A program made the translations under genes and the position numbers. 19,315 bases of DNA from contig DMQW01000175.1 of NCBI GenBank assembly GCA_003455565.1, positions 1-19,315 on the forward strand. Reading direction: 5' to 3'. Below the pieces are notes generated by a model. That model saw only the letters and a list, made by a program, of their open reading frames with translations, searched no databases and had not been told where the DNA came from. This DNA is from Limisphaerales bacterium (GTDB lineage Bacteria; Verrucomicrobiota; Verrucomicrobiia; Limisphaerales; UBA11358). Of this stretch, positions 1-7,994 are shown piece by piece. The stretch's first letter is position 1; each line of letters starts with the position of its first letter.

Positions 1-48
1 CGAGATGCTCAGGAGTCTCGTGGGCTCGGAGATGTGTATAAGAGACAG
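1..48 (+). other. Illumina Nextera (Tn5) i7 adapter left on the contig end; not genomic
   Basis: Positions 30-48 are the 19-base Tn5 mosaic end (AGATGTGTATAAGAGACAG). It is preceded at 15-29 by the Nextera read-2 stem GTCTCGTGGGCTCGG. Positions 7-14 (GCTCAGGA) sit where the 8-base i7 index belongs and match, from memory, Nextera index N704. Positions 1-6 (CGAGAT) match the 3' end of the Illumina P7 primer. The order P7 - index - stem - mosaic end is exactly the library-construction order, so this is untrimmed adapter. Genome sequence starts at 49, and any reading frame beginning before 49 has an artificial N-terminus. Confidence 0.97.
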
Positions 49-1158
49 ATCCAGGGCGGAGCCGGGACGTCCACCAACATGAACGCGAACGAGGTGATTG
101 CCAACCGGGCGATCGAAATGGCGGGCGGCGTGCTGGGCTCCAAGAATCCCATTCATCCCAATGACCACGTCAACCGATCGCAGTCGTCGAATGACACTTT
201 CCCGACGGCCATGCACATCGCGGCGGCCGGGCGGCTGCACGATGATCTCATTCCCGCCATTCAACGGGTTCACGGTGCCATTGACGCCAAGGCGAAGGAA
301 TTCACCGACGTGGTCAAGATTGGACGCACGCATTTGCAGGACGCCACACCGCTCACGGTCGGACAGGAAATGTCCGGTTGGGCGAATCTGCTGGCCCGCG
401 ACCTTGACCGGCTCAAGCTGGCGCTCGACGGCCTTTATGATCTGGCCATCGGTGGCACCGCCGTCGGCACCGGCCTCAACGCGCCGCCGGAGTTTGCCAG
501 GCGTGCCGCCGCCAAAATTGCCGAATTGACTGGACTGCCCTTTCGGTCGCATCCCAACAAGTTTGCCGCGCTCTCGGCGCACGATGAACTGGTGTTTGCG
601 CACGGCGCAATCCATACCCTGGCTGGCTCGCTGATGAAGATTGCCAATGACATTCGCTGGCTGGCATCCGGCCCGCGTTGCGGTCTGGGCGAACTTCAGA
701 TCCCCGAAAATGAGCCGGGTTCATCCATCATGCCGGGCAAGGTCAATCCCACGCAGTGCGAAGCGATGACCATGATTGCGGCGCAGATTCACGGAAACAA
801 CGCGGCGATTGCCTTTGCCGGGTCCCAGGGCAATTTCGAGCTGAATGTTTTCAAGCCCGTCATCATCCACAACTTTTTGCATTCAGTGACACTCCTCCAC
901 GACGCCAGCCACGGCTTTGTCGAATATCTGATCAAAGGTATCACACTCAACTGCGCCCGCATTGCTTCCTACGTGGATAATTCACTGATGCTGGTGACCG
1001 CGCTCACTCCCGCAATTGGCTACGACAAGGCTGCCCGCATCGCGCACGTGGCGTATGCTGACGGCATCGGCCTCCGCGAAGCCTGTTTGAAACTGGGCTT
1101 GTTGTCGGGTGAGGAGTTCGACCGGCTCGTTCGCCCGGAGGCCATGACTCATTCCTGA
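49..1158 (+). CDS. fumC: Class II fumarate hydratase (fumarase C), 5'-truncated
   Basis: Fumarase C interconverts fumarate and L-malate in the TCA cycle as a cytosolic homotetramer without an iron-sulfur cluster. About 370 codons are visible; the usual length is about 465, so roughly the first 95-100 residues are lost at the contig end. Visible family blocks are GAGTSTNMNANE, SQSSNDTFPTAMH, the GRTHLQDATPL block with the conserved active-site His, and the mobile signature loop GSSIMPGKVNPTQCEA with the catalytic Ser. NRA after NMNANEVIA, SSNDTFPTAMH, IRWLASGPRCGLGE and FELNVFKPVIIHNFL are fumarase-type. Aspartase shares QGGAGTS and PNDHVN but differs in the other blocks. The C-terminus (RPEAMTHS) is slightly shorter than in E. 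coli. sucA follows 65 bp downstream on the same strand, consistent with a TCA-cycle cluster. The apparent start at 34 is a GTG inside the adapter. Confidence 0.96.
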   Translation: MQGGAGTSTNMNANEVIANRAIEMAGGVLGSKNPIHPNDHVNRSQSSNDTFPTAMHIAAAGRLHDDLIPAIQRVHGAIDAKAKEFTDVVKIGRTHLQDATPLTVGQEMSGWANLLARDLDRLKLALDGLYDLAIGGTAVGTGLNAPPEFARRAAAKIAELTGLPFRSHPNKFAALSAHDELVFAHGAIHTLAGSLMKIANDIRWLASGPRCGLGELQIPENEPGSSIMPGKVNPTQCEAMTMIAAQIHGNNAAIAFAGSQGNFELNVFKPVIIHNFLHSVTLLHDASHGFVEYLIKGITLNCARIASYVDNSLMLVTALTPAIGYDKAARIAHVAYADGIGLREACLKLGLLSGEEFDRLVRPEAMTHS

Positions 1159-1223
1159 ATGTTGTTTTCAGAGTGGCAGGTGATTTACGCTGGCTATATG
1201 CTGAAGTTAAGTTGAGCAAAACT

Positions 1224-4031
1224 ATGGCTAATGGATCCACAACGCTCAGTCACTTGAGCTTGGCCTATCTGGAGGGCTTGTATGCAGATTACCTGCGCGA
1301 TCCCGCGTCGGCTCCGCCAGAATGGCAGCGCTATTTTGCGGGACTGACGAACGGCGAACCCAACGGCGGACCGGCAGTGCCGCCTATGTTGTTTCGCCAT
1401 TACAGCGTTTTTAACCCACCGCCGGCCCGGCGTGCCAACCCGGCGCAAGGTGGTGAATCGGAGGTGGCGGATTTACAGGAACGTGTGGATTCGCTGATTC
1501 GCAGTTATCGTTCGCGCGGACACATCATCGCGCAAATTGACCCACTGCGGCAGCCGAAGGCGGAGCCACCTGAGCTTGATCCGGCTTATCACGGTCTGAC
1601 CGCTGCGGACCTAGATCGGCAGTTTGCCTGCGCGACGATGGAACCAGATCGTCTATTGCCATTGCGCGAAATCATTGAGCGGTTGCGCAGCACTTACTGT
1701 CGCTCCATCGGCGTCCAGTTTATGCACATTGACGACTATGCGATGCGGTATTGGTTGCAAGAACGAATGGAGCGGACGCAAAACCGGCTGGCGCTCAGCC
1801 GCGCGGAACAACTGCGCATTCTGACGCGATTGACCGACGCGGTGGTGTTTGAGGAGTTCATCCGGAAAAAATTCATCGGCGCAAAAAGTTTTTCCTTGGA
1901 AGGCAGCGAGAGTTTGATTCCCCTCCTGGACCTGGCCATTGAACACGCCGGGGAACAAGGCGTGACCGGCATGGTGTTGGGGATGGCCCATCGCGGCCGG
2001 CTGAACGTGCTCGCTAACATCCTCGGTAAAAGTCCGCGCGCGATTTTCCGAGAGTTTGCGGACACCGATCCCAAACTGCAACTGGGCGGCGGCGACGTGA
2101 AATATCATCTGGGTCATGACCATGATTATGTGACCGCTGTCGGACGAACCGTGCATCTGTCGCTGTGTTCCAATCCCAGCCATCTGGAATTTGTGAACCC
2201 CGTGGCCGCCGGACGTGTGCGGGTTCGGCAGGACTGTGGCGGGGATACGGAACGAAACCAGAACCTGTTGCTGCTGATCCATGGCGACGCGGCGTTCATG
2301 GGCGAAGGCGTGGTGCAAGAGACGCTCAACTTGAGCCGGCTGCCCGGCTATACCGTTGGCGGCGCGCTGCACATTATTGTCAATAATCAGATCGGGTTTA
2401 CCACATCGCCCAACGAGGGCCGGTCTTCGATGTATGCCACCAGTGTGGCCAAAATGCTGCCGACGCCGATTTTTCACGTCAACGGCGAAGACCCCGAAGC
2501 CGTCGCGCAATGCGTGCAACTGGCGCTGGCGTTCCGCGCCAAATTCAAGCTCGATGTCGTGATTGACATGTATGCCTATCGCCGGCTTGGCCACAATGAA
2601 GGCGACGAGCCGACCTTCACACAGCCGGTGTTGTATCGGCGGATTGCCGAACGAAAACCAGTGCGGGAAGGGTATCTCGATTACTTGCTGAAGCTGGGCG
2701 AAGTGACCCAGCCGGAGGCGGACGAAATTGCTGAACGCCGCCACGATTTGCTCGAACAGAACCTAGCGGAATCCCGCCGCACACCAGTCCAGCCACCAGA
2801 TGGCGCCCTGACACTTGACGGAAAGAAATATGACGGCGGTCCGGAGCCGGCGGACGAAATCGCCACCGGCGTGGACAAGCAAACACTTGCGGCCCTGCTC
2901 GACGCACAAACGCAATTGCCTGCCGGTTTTCAGCCGCATCCGAAAATTCAGAAAATTCTTGAGACCCGCCGGGAAATGGCGGCTGGCAGACACGCCCTAG
3001 ACTGGGCGGCCGCCGAGTCACTGGCCTTTGCCACGCTGGCGACGAAAGGCGTGCGCGTGCGGTTGAGCGGCCAGGATTGCGGGCGCGGGACATTCAGCCA
3101 CCGGCACGCGGTGCTGCACGATTTTAATGACGGTCATCTCTACACACCGCTACAACATCTCGCGGCTCAACAGTCGCCCGTTGAATTTCACAACAGCCCG
3201 CTGTCGGAAACCGGCGTGCTTGGGTTTGAATACGGTTACAGTCTTGATTGTCCCGACGGGCTTACCTTGTGGGAGGCGCAGTTTGGCGACTTCGTGAACG
3301 CAGCGCAGGTGATCGTGGATCAGTTCATCATCAGCGGCGAAAAGAAGTGGGGCCATTTGAGCGGGCTGGTGCTGTTGCTGCCCCACGGATGGGAAGGCAT
3401 GGGTCCCGAACATTCCAGCGCGCGACTGGAACGGTTTCTCCGGCTGGCCGCCGAGGATAACATTCAAGTGGCCAATCCGACCACGCCCGCGCAATACTTC
3501 CACCTGTTGCGCCGTCAGGCGTTACGGCGCTGGCGCAAACCGCTGGTGGTGATGACACCCAAGAGCCTGTTGCGGCATCCAGTATCCGTTTCAAGCTTGG
3601 ACGACCTGGCCACCGGACGATTCCAGCGAATCATTCCTGAAACACCGGAGCGGGCGGGCACGGCGGTCAAGCGCGTCCTCTTGTGCAGCGGCAAAATTTA
3701 TTTTGAATTGGCGGAACACCGTGAAAAATTAAAATGTGAAGATGTCGCGATTGTCCGCGTTGAACAACTCTATCCGCTGCCGACTGAACTACTGCAATCC
3801 GCGCTGGCACCATATCGCGATAGGACACCAGTATTTTGGGTTCAGGAAGAACCGGAAAACATGGGGGCGTGGTATAACTTCCGGGTGCGCTTTGGCGACC
3901 AGCTTTTTGGGCGCTGGCCATTTGCCGGCATCTCGCGTCCCGCGTCCGCCAGCCCGGCGTGTGGCTCGGCGAACGCACACAGACGGGAACAAGCCGATTT
4001 GGTCGCGCAAGCCTTTGGAGAAAATTTATGA
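1224..4031 (+). CDS. sucA: 2-oxoglutarate dehydrogenase E1 component
   Basis: This is the ThDP-dependent decarboxylase (E1o) of the 2-oxoglutarate dehydrogenase complex, which passes the succinyl group to lipoyl-E2. Starting at ATG 1224 gives 935 residues, almost the E. coli SucA length (933). Residues 9-40 hold the N-terminal E2-binding style segment (LSLAYLEGLYADY, then PPEWQRYF). ThDP/Mg-binding blocks are HRGRLNVLANILGK (256-269), GDAAFMGEGVVQE (354-366) and NNQIGFTT (387-394). The pyrimidine-binding/C-terminal part has SGQDCGRGTFSHRHAV (615-630), NSPLSETGVLGFEYGYS (657-673) and RPASASPACG near the end. The frame is open back to a GTG at 1173, but those 17 extra residues look non-homologous. 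The ribosome-binding site before 1224 is weak. The gene overlaps sucB by ATGA, implying translational coupling. No frameshift is seen. Confidence 0.97.
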   Translation: MANGSTTLSHLSLAYLEGLYADYLRDPASAPPEWQRYFAGLTNGEPNGGPAVPPMLFRHYSVFNPPPARRANPAQGGESEVADLQERVDSLIRSYRSRGHIIAQIDPLRQPKAEPPELDPAYHGLTAADLDRQFACATMEPDRLLPLREIIERLRSTYCRSIGVQFMHIDDYAMRYWLQERMERTQNRLALSRAEQLRILTRLTDAVVFEEFIRKKFIGAKSFSLEGSESLIPLLDLAIEHAGEQGVTGMVLGMAHRGRLNVLANILGKSPRAIFREFADTDPKLQLGGGDVKYHLGHDHDYVTAVGRTVHLSLCSNPSHLEFVNPVAAGRVRVRQDCGGDTERNQNLLLLIHGDAAFMGEGVVQETLNLSRLPGYTVGGALHIIVNNQIGFTTSPNEGRSSMYATSVAKMLPTPIFHVNGEDPEAVAQCVQLALAFRAKFKLDVVIDMYAYRRLGHNEGDEPTFTQPVLYRRIAERKPVREGYLDYLLKLGEVTQPEADEIAERRHDLLEQNLAESRRTPVQPPDGALTLDGKKYDGGPEPADEIATGVDKQTLAALLDAQTQLPAGFQPHPKIQKILETRREMAAGRHALDWAAAESLAFATLATKGVRVRLSGQDCGRGTFSHRHAVLHDFNDGHLYTPLQHLAAQQSPVEFHNSPLSETGVLGFEYGYSLDCPDGLTLWEAQFGDFVNAAQVIVDQFIISGEKKWGHLSGLVLLLPHGWEGMGPEHSSARLERFLRLAAEDNIQVANPTTPAQYFHLLRRQALRRWRKPLVVMTPKSLLRHPVSVSSLDDLATGRFQRIIPETPERAGTAVKRVLLCSGKIYFELAEHREKLKCEDVAIVRVEQLYPLPTELLQSALAPYRDRTPVFWVQEEPENMGAWYNFRVRFGDQLFGRWPFAGISRPASASPACGSANAHRREQADLVAQAFGENL

Positions 4032-5248
4032 TGATTGAATTGAAAGTGCCGGCCGTTGGCGAATCCATTACTGAAGTTGAAATTGGCAGTTGGCTGAAAG
4101 CCGAGGGCGCGACTGTTACCAAGGACGAGTCGGTCGCGGTGATTGAAACCGAAAAGGCCACCGTGGAACTTCCCGCGCCAGAGTCGGGCACGCTTGTTAA
4201 GATTCTAAAGCAACAAGGGGAAACGGCCAAGGTGGGCGAAACCATTGCACAAATGGAAGCTGGAAAAATAGAGCCGGCAGCGGCAACGAATCCAGCGCCT
4301 CCGCCCAAAACAGAAAAATCTTCCGTCTCACCCGCGCGGGCAACACCGCTGGCCAAACATGTTTTGGCCGAACACGATTTGCGCGTGGACGAAGTGCCGG
4401 CAACCGGACCGGGTGGTCGTGTATCCAAGGCCGACGTGTTGCATTACGTCGAGCAATTACAGAATGAGAAAACATCTGCTCCAACCGACGGCGCGGTCAA
4501 AGCCGTTCCACCGTCGCCGTCGCCAGCCGCAAAATCGGGAATGCCCGCGCGCGAAGAACAAGTTGTGCGGATGACGTTGCTGCGGCGCACCATCGCCAAG
4601 CGGTTGGTGGAGGCGCAGCACACGGCGGCATTGTTGACGACCTTCAACGAAGTTGACATGTCCGCCATCCTCACGCTCCGTCAACAATACCAAGAGGCGT
4701 TCCAGAAAAAATACGGTATCAAGCTGGGTTTCATGTCCTTCTTCGTCAAAGCGGTGATTGACGGGCTGAAACAGTTTCCGCAATTAAACGCCGAAGTCCG
4801 CGACACGGACATGGTGTATCACAACTACCATGACATCGGCCTCGCGGTGAGCACGGATCGCGGATTGGTGGTGCCGGTGCTGCCGGATGCCGATCGTTTG
4901 AGCTTTGCGGAAATCGAACAGGCCGTTGCCGATTTCGCGCAACGCGCCCGCGAAGGCAAACTCAAGCCGGAGGAACTGGCGGGCGGCACATTCACGATTA
5001 CCAATGGCGGTGTCTTCGGTTCGCTGCTCTCCACGCCGCTTGTGAACCCGCCGCAAAGCGGCATTCTGGGGATGCATACCATCCAGGAACGCCCGGTGGC
5101 GCTGACCGGACAGGTGGTCATCCGTCCGATGATGTATGTCGCACTGACCTATGACCATCGAATCGTGGACGGCAAAGAAGCGGTTTTATTCCTCCGTCGC
5201 GTCAAGGATGTCATCGAAAATCCGGCCCGGATGTTTTTGGAAATTTAA
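4028..5248 (+). CDS. sucB: Dihydrolipoyllysine succinyltransferase, E2 component of 2-oxoglutarate dehydrogenase
   Basis: This E2 core protein transfers succinyl groups from its lipoyl arm to CoA. Starting at ATG 4028 gives 406 residues (E. coli SucB 405). Domains in order are: lipoyl domain, residues 2-78, with the lipoylated Lys43 in ETEKATVE; a Pro/Ala-rich linker, 79-103; peripheral subunit-binding domain, about 104-142 (ATPLAKHVLAEHDL, then GPGGRVSKADVL); a second Pro/Ala linker; and the catalytic domain from about 175, ending with the acyltransferase motif YDHRIVDG (His377, Asp381). The start lies in the ATGA overlap with the sucA stop, with GGAG at 4017-4020 at good spacing; ATG 4031 is an alternative. 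A 23-residue upstream extension to 3959 reads through the end of sucA and is rejected. Pairing with sucA rather than a pyruvate E1 supports the succinyl specificity. E3 (lpd) and sucCD are absent from the window. Confidence 0.96.
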   Translation: MMIELKVPAVGESITEVEIGSWLKAEGATVTKDESVAVIETEKATVELPAPESGTLVKILKQQGETAKVGETIAQMEAGKIEPAAATNPAPPPKTEKSSVSPARATPLAKHVLAEHDLRVDEVPATGPGGRVSKADVLHYVEQLQNEKTSAPTDGAVKAVPPSPSPAAKSGMPAREEQVVRMTLLRRTIAKRLVEAQHTAALLTTFNEVDMSAILTLRQQYQEAFQKKYGIKLGFMSFFVKAVIDGLKQFPQLNAEVRDTDMVYHNYHDIGLAVSTDRGLVVPVLPDADRLSFAEIEQAVADFAQRAREGKLKPEELAGGTFTITNGGVFGSLLSTPLVNPPQSGILGMHTIQERPVALTGQVVIRPMMYVALTYDHRIVDGKEAVLFLRRVKDVIENPARMFLEI

Positions 5249-5251
5249 CGC

Positions 5252-5271
5252 TCCCAACTTAAGGTTTGGGA
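5252..5271. other. Short inverted repeat just after the sucB stop
   Basis: TCCCAA (5252-5257) and TTGGGA (5266-5271) are perfect inverted arms around CTTAAGGT, starting four bases after the sucB stop codon. It could form a small hairpin in the sucAB message. There is no T-tract on either side and the stem is only 6 bp, so I do not call it an intrinsic terminator. It also coincides with the truncated edge of the cysteine synthase remnant. Confidence 0.35.
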
Positions 5272-5390
5272 ACCCGGCAGGTCATGGCTTTCCGTCGGCT
5301 GCGTTGCAATGCCCTTTGGTTTCGGATTTTTGCATCGGAGAAATTGGCTGGGGCCGGTCACCGTGCCGCCGACGCCGGGAGAAGCGGACA
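5258..5390 (-). pseudogene. Internal fragment of a cysteine synthase-family gene (remnant)
   Basis: In one minus-strand frame this stretch reads GTVTGPSQFLRCKNP, then ATQPTESHDLPG. It lines up without gaps with GTVIGTSKFLRTKNP ... AVQPTEGHDVPG in the intact cysteine synthase at 16267-17232, about residues 189-229, around the Gly-rich PLP-phosphate loop. Hand alignment of plus-strand 5271-5370 against 16554-16653 gave 78 identities in 100 bases; similarity ends near 5390 and near 5258. Only about 40 of some 320 codons survive; the N-terminal half with the PLP lysine and the C-terminal third are missing, so it cannot encode a working enzyme. At 78% identity it is a diverged paralogue or related gene, not a fresh copy of the intact gene. 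Its upstream edge abuts a DUF488 fragment in another frame; its downstream edge touches the sucB 3' end. Confidence 0.88.
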
Positions 5391-5500
5391 TCCACGACGC
5401 GAGTCGCACTGTGTGTCTTAAGCAGACCAGTGAATTCTTCAAGCGTGCGCGTGGAATGGCCAATCGTCTATATGACAGGTATAGATTCTGCACTGCGCAT
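5384..5500 (-). pseudogene. 5' fragment of a DUF488-family gene with an in-frame stop
   Basis: From ATG 5500-5498 (minus) the frame reads MRSAESIPVI, then TAG (5470-5468), then TIGHSTRTLEEFTGLL and RVVDVR. That is the diagnostic N-terminus of DUF488 proteins, which usually have Y-T-I-G-H-S-T-R followed about 20 residues later by a V-D-V-R motif; the family's function is not established. A purine-rich ribosome-binding-like stretch, AGGAAAAGGG, lies directly before the ATG. The TAG stands where the family has Tyr, one base from TAT. After VDVR the frame runs into Arg codons as the DNA switches to cysteine synthase sequence, so the remaining three quarters of the gene are gone. The two fragments share the bases around 5384-5390. 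From 5501 to 5582 I see nothing else recognisable. Confidence 0.8.
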
Positions 5501-5582
5501 CCCTTTTCCTCGGCGCCCAACGGTCTTGTTATTGATTCCAGACGCGCTCATTTTGATGATTTTCCGCATCACTGTCCTCCTC

Positions 5583-7985
5583 TTACTTTGGTTTGCCGAC
5601 CGCAACCGAATAATTTCTGCCATCCCAGCGCTGAGATTCTTTCCAGAAGAAAGTAAATTCAATCACCGAATCAGCCGGGATGGTCTTGGTGGGAAAATCC
5701 GCAAACCATAAATCAAGTGCGGCGACGCCAGAGGTGTCCGATTTCTTGGTGTTCTTCCAGTGATCCTCCGACCACACAACCGTCGCCTCGGCCGCAAGGA
5801 TGATCCGCAGGGTTTTTCCATGCGGCATACGACGGATGGGATGGCGTAAACTCCAAATCTCGTGCCGGCTGGCCACAGGATTTGCGACGTAGCGCTGAAA
5901 CGCCGGCTCGATTCGATCAAAACAAACACCGTCGTGGGCACTGCGCACGAGTGAAACATATTCCGCGTGCGACCAGCAAAGCGGCATTGCCGCGCCGGTT
6001 GGCTGTCCGCGTTTCATGTCGCAAACCGCCGAAGCATCGGCATCCCAAAGTTGTTCGCTGATCATGCCGCCCGCATTGGCGAACTTTTCCAGCGCGGAAA
6101 TAAATGGCTCCGGATCGCGTCCGGCGGCAAGTTCGTAATGACCGCGCTCGCCAGTCAAAATCGGCCACGAACGGCCGACACCCGTTCCGTCGAAAGCGCG
6201 GCCGTCTTCCTTTTGGCCGTAGCCATCGTGATTGTAGCGACGCCAGCCTGGGCCTTGCGGCAGAGCGCGCTTGAGCACACGATCAATGACCTTGATAGAA
6301 TCGCGCATGATGGGATCGTTGGCATCACGAATACCGAACCGCACGAGTTGCAGGAAATCGCCGCCGACAATGTTCCGCGCCGGGTGAATCCCTCCGCCAT
6401 TACTGATTTGAATCAGGGTGGCATTCGGATCGGCGTGCGGGTCGGGCGTCTGCGGATCGGTGGGGTTGATACGGATATAGTGATGCGGCAAACCTTCAAC
6501 CACCTCGCCGCACGTCGTGACGGTCCACTCTTCCAGATGCGCGGCCAGCCAGTCGGCATAGGTAAAAATAAAATCCGCCGTGGCCGTGTGAGATTTTTGA
6601 TTGGCAAATTCCGCCGCGCAAACCAGAGCGGCGATGACGGTGGCGAGCGTCGAAGGTGAGTAACCGGCGTTTTCTTCCCAACGTTCCTGCGCCGTCACCG
6701 GCCCTTGCTGGATGAGGTAGGCGGCGGCCCGCAAATTCATGACGCACGGATCGAACAGTCCCAGGTTGACACCTTCGCACTTCAAACGCCAGGCCAGCAG
6801 GATGGGCGCGGCAATTTCATCAAGCTGCAAGCCCGACCAATACGCAGTGCCGTTGATCCAGCTATTTTGCGGAAAACTGCCATCCGCGTGCTGGATGGCG
6901 GCCAGCCACATCAAGGCCCGCAGGGGCGTGCCGGTCTGGCCGGACGCCAGCAAAGCGGTCGCGCTCTGCACCAAATCCCGCGTCCAAACCAAATGGTAGC
7001 CGCCCAAATCGTTGTCGTCCTTGGTTTCGCCCCACGGGATGCTCATGGAGGCGACGAGCGCGCCTTCAAAGTTTTTATCCTCATGCGCGAGCAGCACGCA
7101 ACGGCTTAACCGGTAGATATGGCCGCCATCAGCCGTGTGTGCGGCAAAATCGAATTGGGGATTGACCACCGTGCGCTGCCACTGGTGGACGTAACTTTCG
7201 CGCTGCACTTCAAATGGCTCGGCCAGCGATTGCAGCAACTTCGCACCGGTGCTCTGGGAACTTCCGCCCAGGGCGATTCCGATGGTAAATTCATCCCGCT
7301 GCTGAAGATCAATTTCGCCGGTCAAGGCAATGTTCCCATTTTCGGCGACGCAGAATTCCCAGTCCATTTTGAAATTGTCCGTCAAGTCCTGCCAACCGTC
7401 ACTGGCACCCACGTAGCCGACGGAGCGGCGGGAAAAGCCCGCGCTGCAGCCCATCACCAGATGCGTGTCTCCGCGTCCGGCGTGTAGAAGTTTGAGGCCG
7501 CTGATTTCGCAACACGAACCCGAGTTGCCCGCGCCGTAACGCGCAAGATGCGGCGCTAGCAGCGCGTAGAGTTTCAATTTGCCGCGCAACGATTCATCGA
7601 GCACTTCGAGTTTGGTGTGCACCAGCAGCACCGACCGGTGCGGATCAGTGAGCACCTGCTTGATCAGCCGGTAACGACCGTGGCGTTCTGTATTGGTAAG
7701 GCGATAAAAAGGACAGTCGCGTTCCGGGTATTCAAGTTTATGAACCAGATCGCGTTTTTCCTCGTGACAAAAAGTTTCGCCATCGCTGATGAGAAATTGA
7801 AAGTCGCGCGTGTTCGGCTGATCCACGTGCGGATAATAAATCTCGTTCACGATACCGTGGCTCAACGTGAACCAGAGCCGGCAGCTCGTGTGATACGCGG
7901 TGCCAAGTCCTTCTTTAGCGCTGGACGTCCAGCGTGGTTCGATGCCGGGAGCGCCAAAGGCGATTGAGTTTCCAGTTGGGTTCAT
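5583..7985 (-). CDS. GH15 glucoamylase-type glucan 1,4-alpha-glucosidase
   Basis: An 800-residue protein of the bacterial GH15 glucoamylase/glucodextranase type, inverting enzymes that remove glucose from non-reducing ends of alpha-glucans or maltooligosaccharides. Residues about 10-270 form the N-terminal beta-sandwich domain (KEGLGTAYH, then GIVNEIYYPHVDQPNTRD). From about 285 the (alpha/alpha)6 barrel follows: HLVWTRDLVQSA (331-342), DGSFPQNSWINGTAYW (368-383), the likely catalytic acid Glu437 in ERWEENAGYSPST, and the likely catalytic base Glu644 in GGMISEQLWD. A short C-terminal segment starts near 705 (WSLRHPIRRMPHGK). No signal peptide is visible, so it probably works in the cytosol on storage glucan or imported oligosaccharides; trehalose is another known GH15 substrate. 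It is last in the minus-strand operon, 9 bp after the HAD gene, downstream of the glucokinase-like gene that could use its glucose. Confidence 0.92.
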   Translation of the reverse strand: MNPTGNSIAFGAPGIEPRWTSSAKEGLGTAYHTSCRLWFTLSHGIVNEIYYPHVDQPNTRDFQFLISDGETFCHEEKRDLVHKLEYPERDCPFYRLTNTERHGRYRLIKQVLTDPHRSVLLVHTKLEVLDESLRGKLKLYALLAPHLARYGAGNSGSCCEISGLKLLHAGRGDTHLVMGCSAGFSRRSVGYVGASDGWQDLTDNFKMDWEFCVAENGNIALTGEIDLQQRDEFTIGIALGGSSQSTGAKLLQSLAEPFEVQRESYVHQWQRTVVNPQFDFAAHTADGGHIYRLSRCVLLAHEDKNFEGALVASMSIPWGETKDDNDLGGYHLVWTRDLVQSATALLASGQTGTPLRALMWLAAIQHADGSFPQNSWINGTAYWSGLQLDEIAAPILLAWRLKCEGVNLGLFDPCVMNLRAAAYLIQQGPVTAQERWEENAGYSPSTLATVIAALVCAAEFANQKSHTATADFIFTYADWLAAHLEEWTVTTCGEVVEGLPHHYIRINPTDPQTPDPHADPNATLIQISNGGGIHPARNIVGGDFLQLVRFGIRDANDPIMRDSIKVIDRVLKRALPQGPGWRRYNHDGYGQKEDGRAFDGTGVGRSWPILTGERGHYELAAGRDPEPFISALEKFANAGGMISEQLWDADASAVCDMKRGQPTGAAMPLCWSHAEYVSLVRSAHDGVCFDRIEPAFQRYVANPVASRHEIWSLRHPIRRMPHGKTLRIILAAEATVVWSEDHWKNTKKSDTSGVAALDLWFADFPTKTIPADSVIEFTFFWKESQRWDGRNYSVAVGKPK

Positions 7986-7994
7986 TTTACAGTG

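Noticed and set aside
34..48. Apparent GTG start and first five codons of the fumarase frame
   Set aside because: They lie inside the Tn5 mosaic-end adapter; the genomic frame starts at 49 and the true fumC start is off the contig.
49..1158. Aspartate ammonia-lyase as an alternative to fumarase
   Set aside because: QGGAGTS and PNDHVN are aspartase-like, but SSNDTFPTAMH, WLASGPRCGLGE and the C-terminal RPEAM block are fumarase-type, and the neighbour is sucAB.
1173..1200. Promoter between fumC and sucA (GTGGCA, 16 bases, TATATG)
   Set aside because: Both boxes match only 4 of 6 consensus positions; too weak to call.
1653..2744. 363-codon minus-strand ORF
   Set aside because: Lies wholly inside sucA on the opposite strand; composition is typical of an antisense frame in GC-rich coding DNA, with no recognisable domain.
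5252..5271. Intrinsic terminator for sucAB
   Set aside because: Stem only 6 bp and no T-tract follows; listed only as an inverted repeat.
5151..5711. 186-codon plus-strand ORF across the sucB end and the intergenic region
   Set aside because: Runs out of frame through the end of sucB, the pseudogene remnants and into the GH15 3' end; no homology visible.
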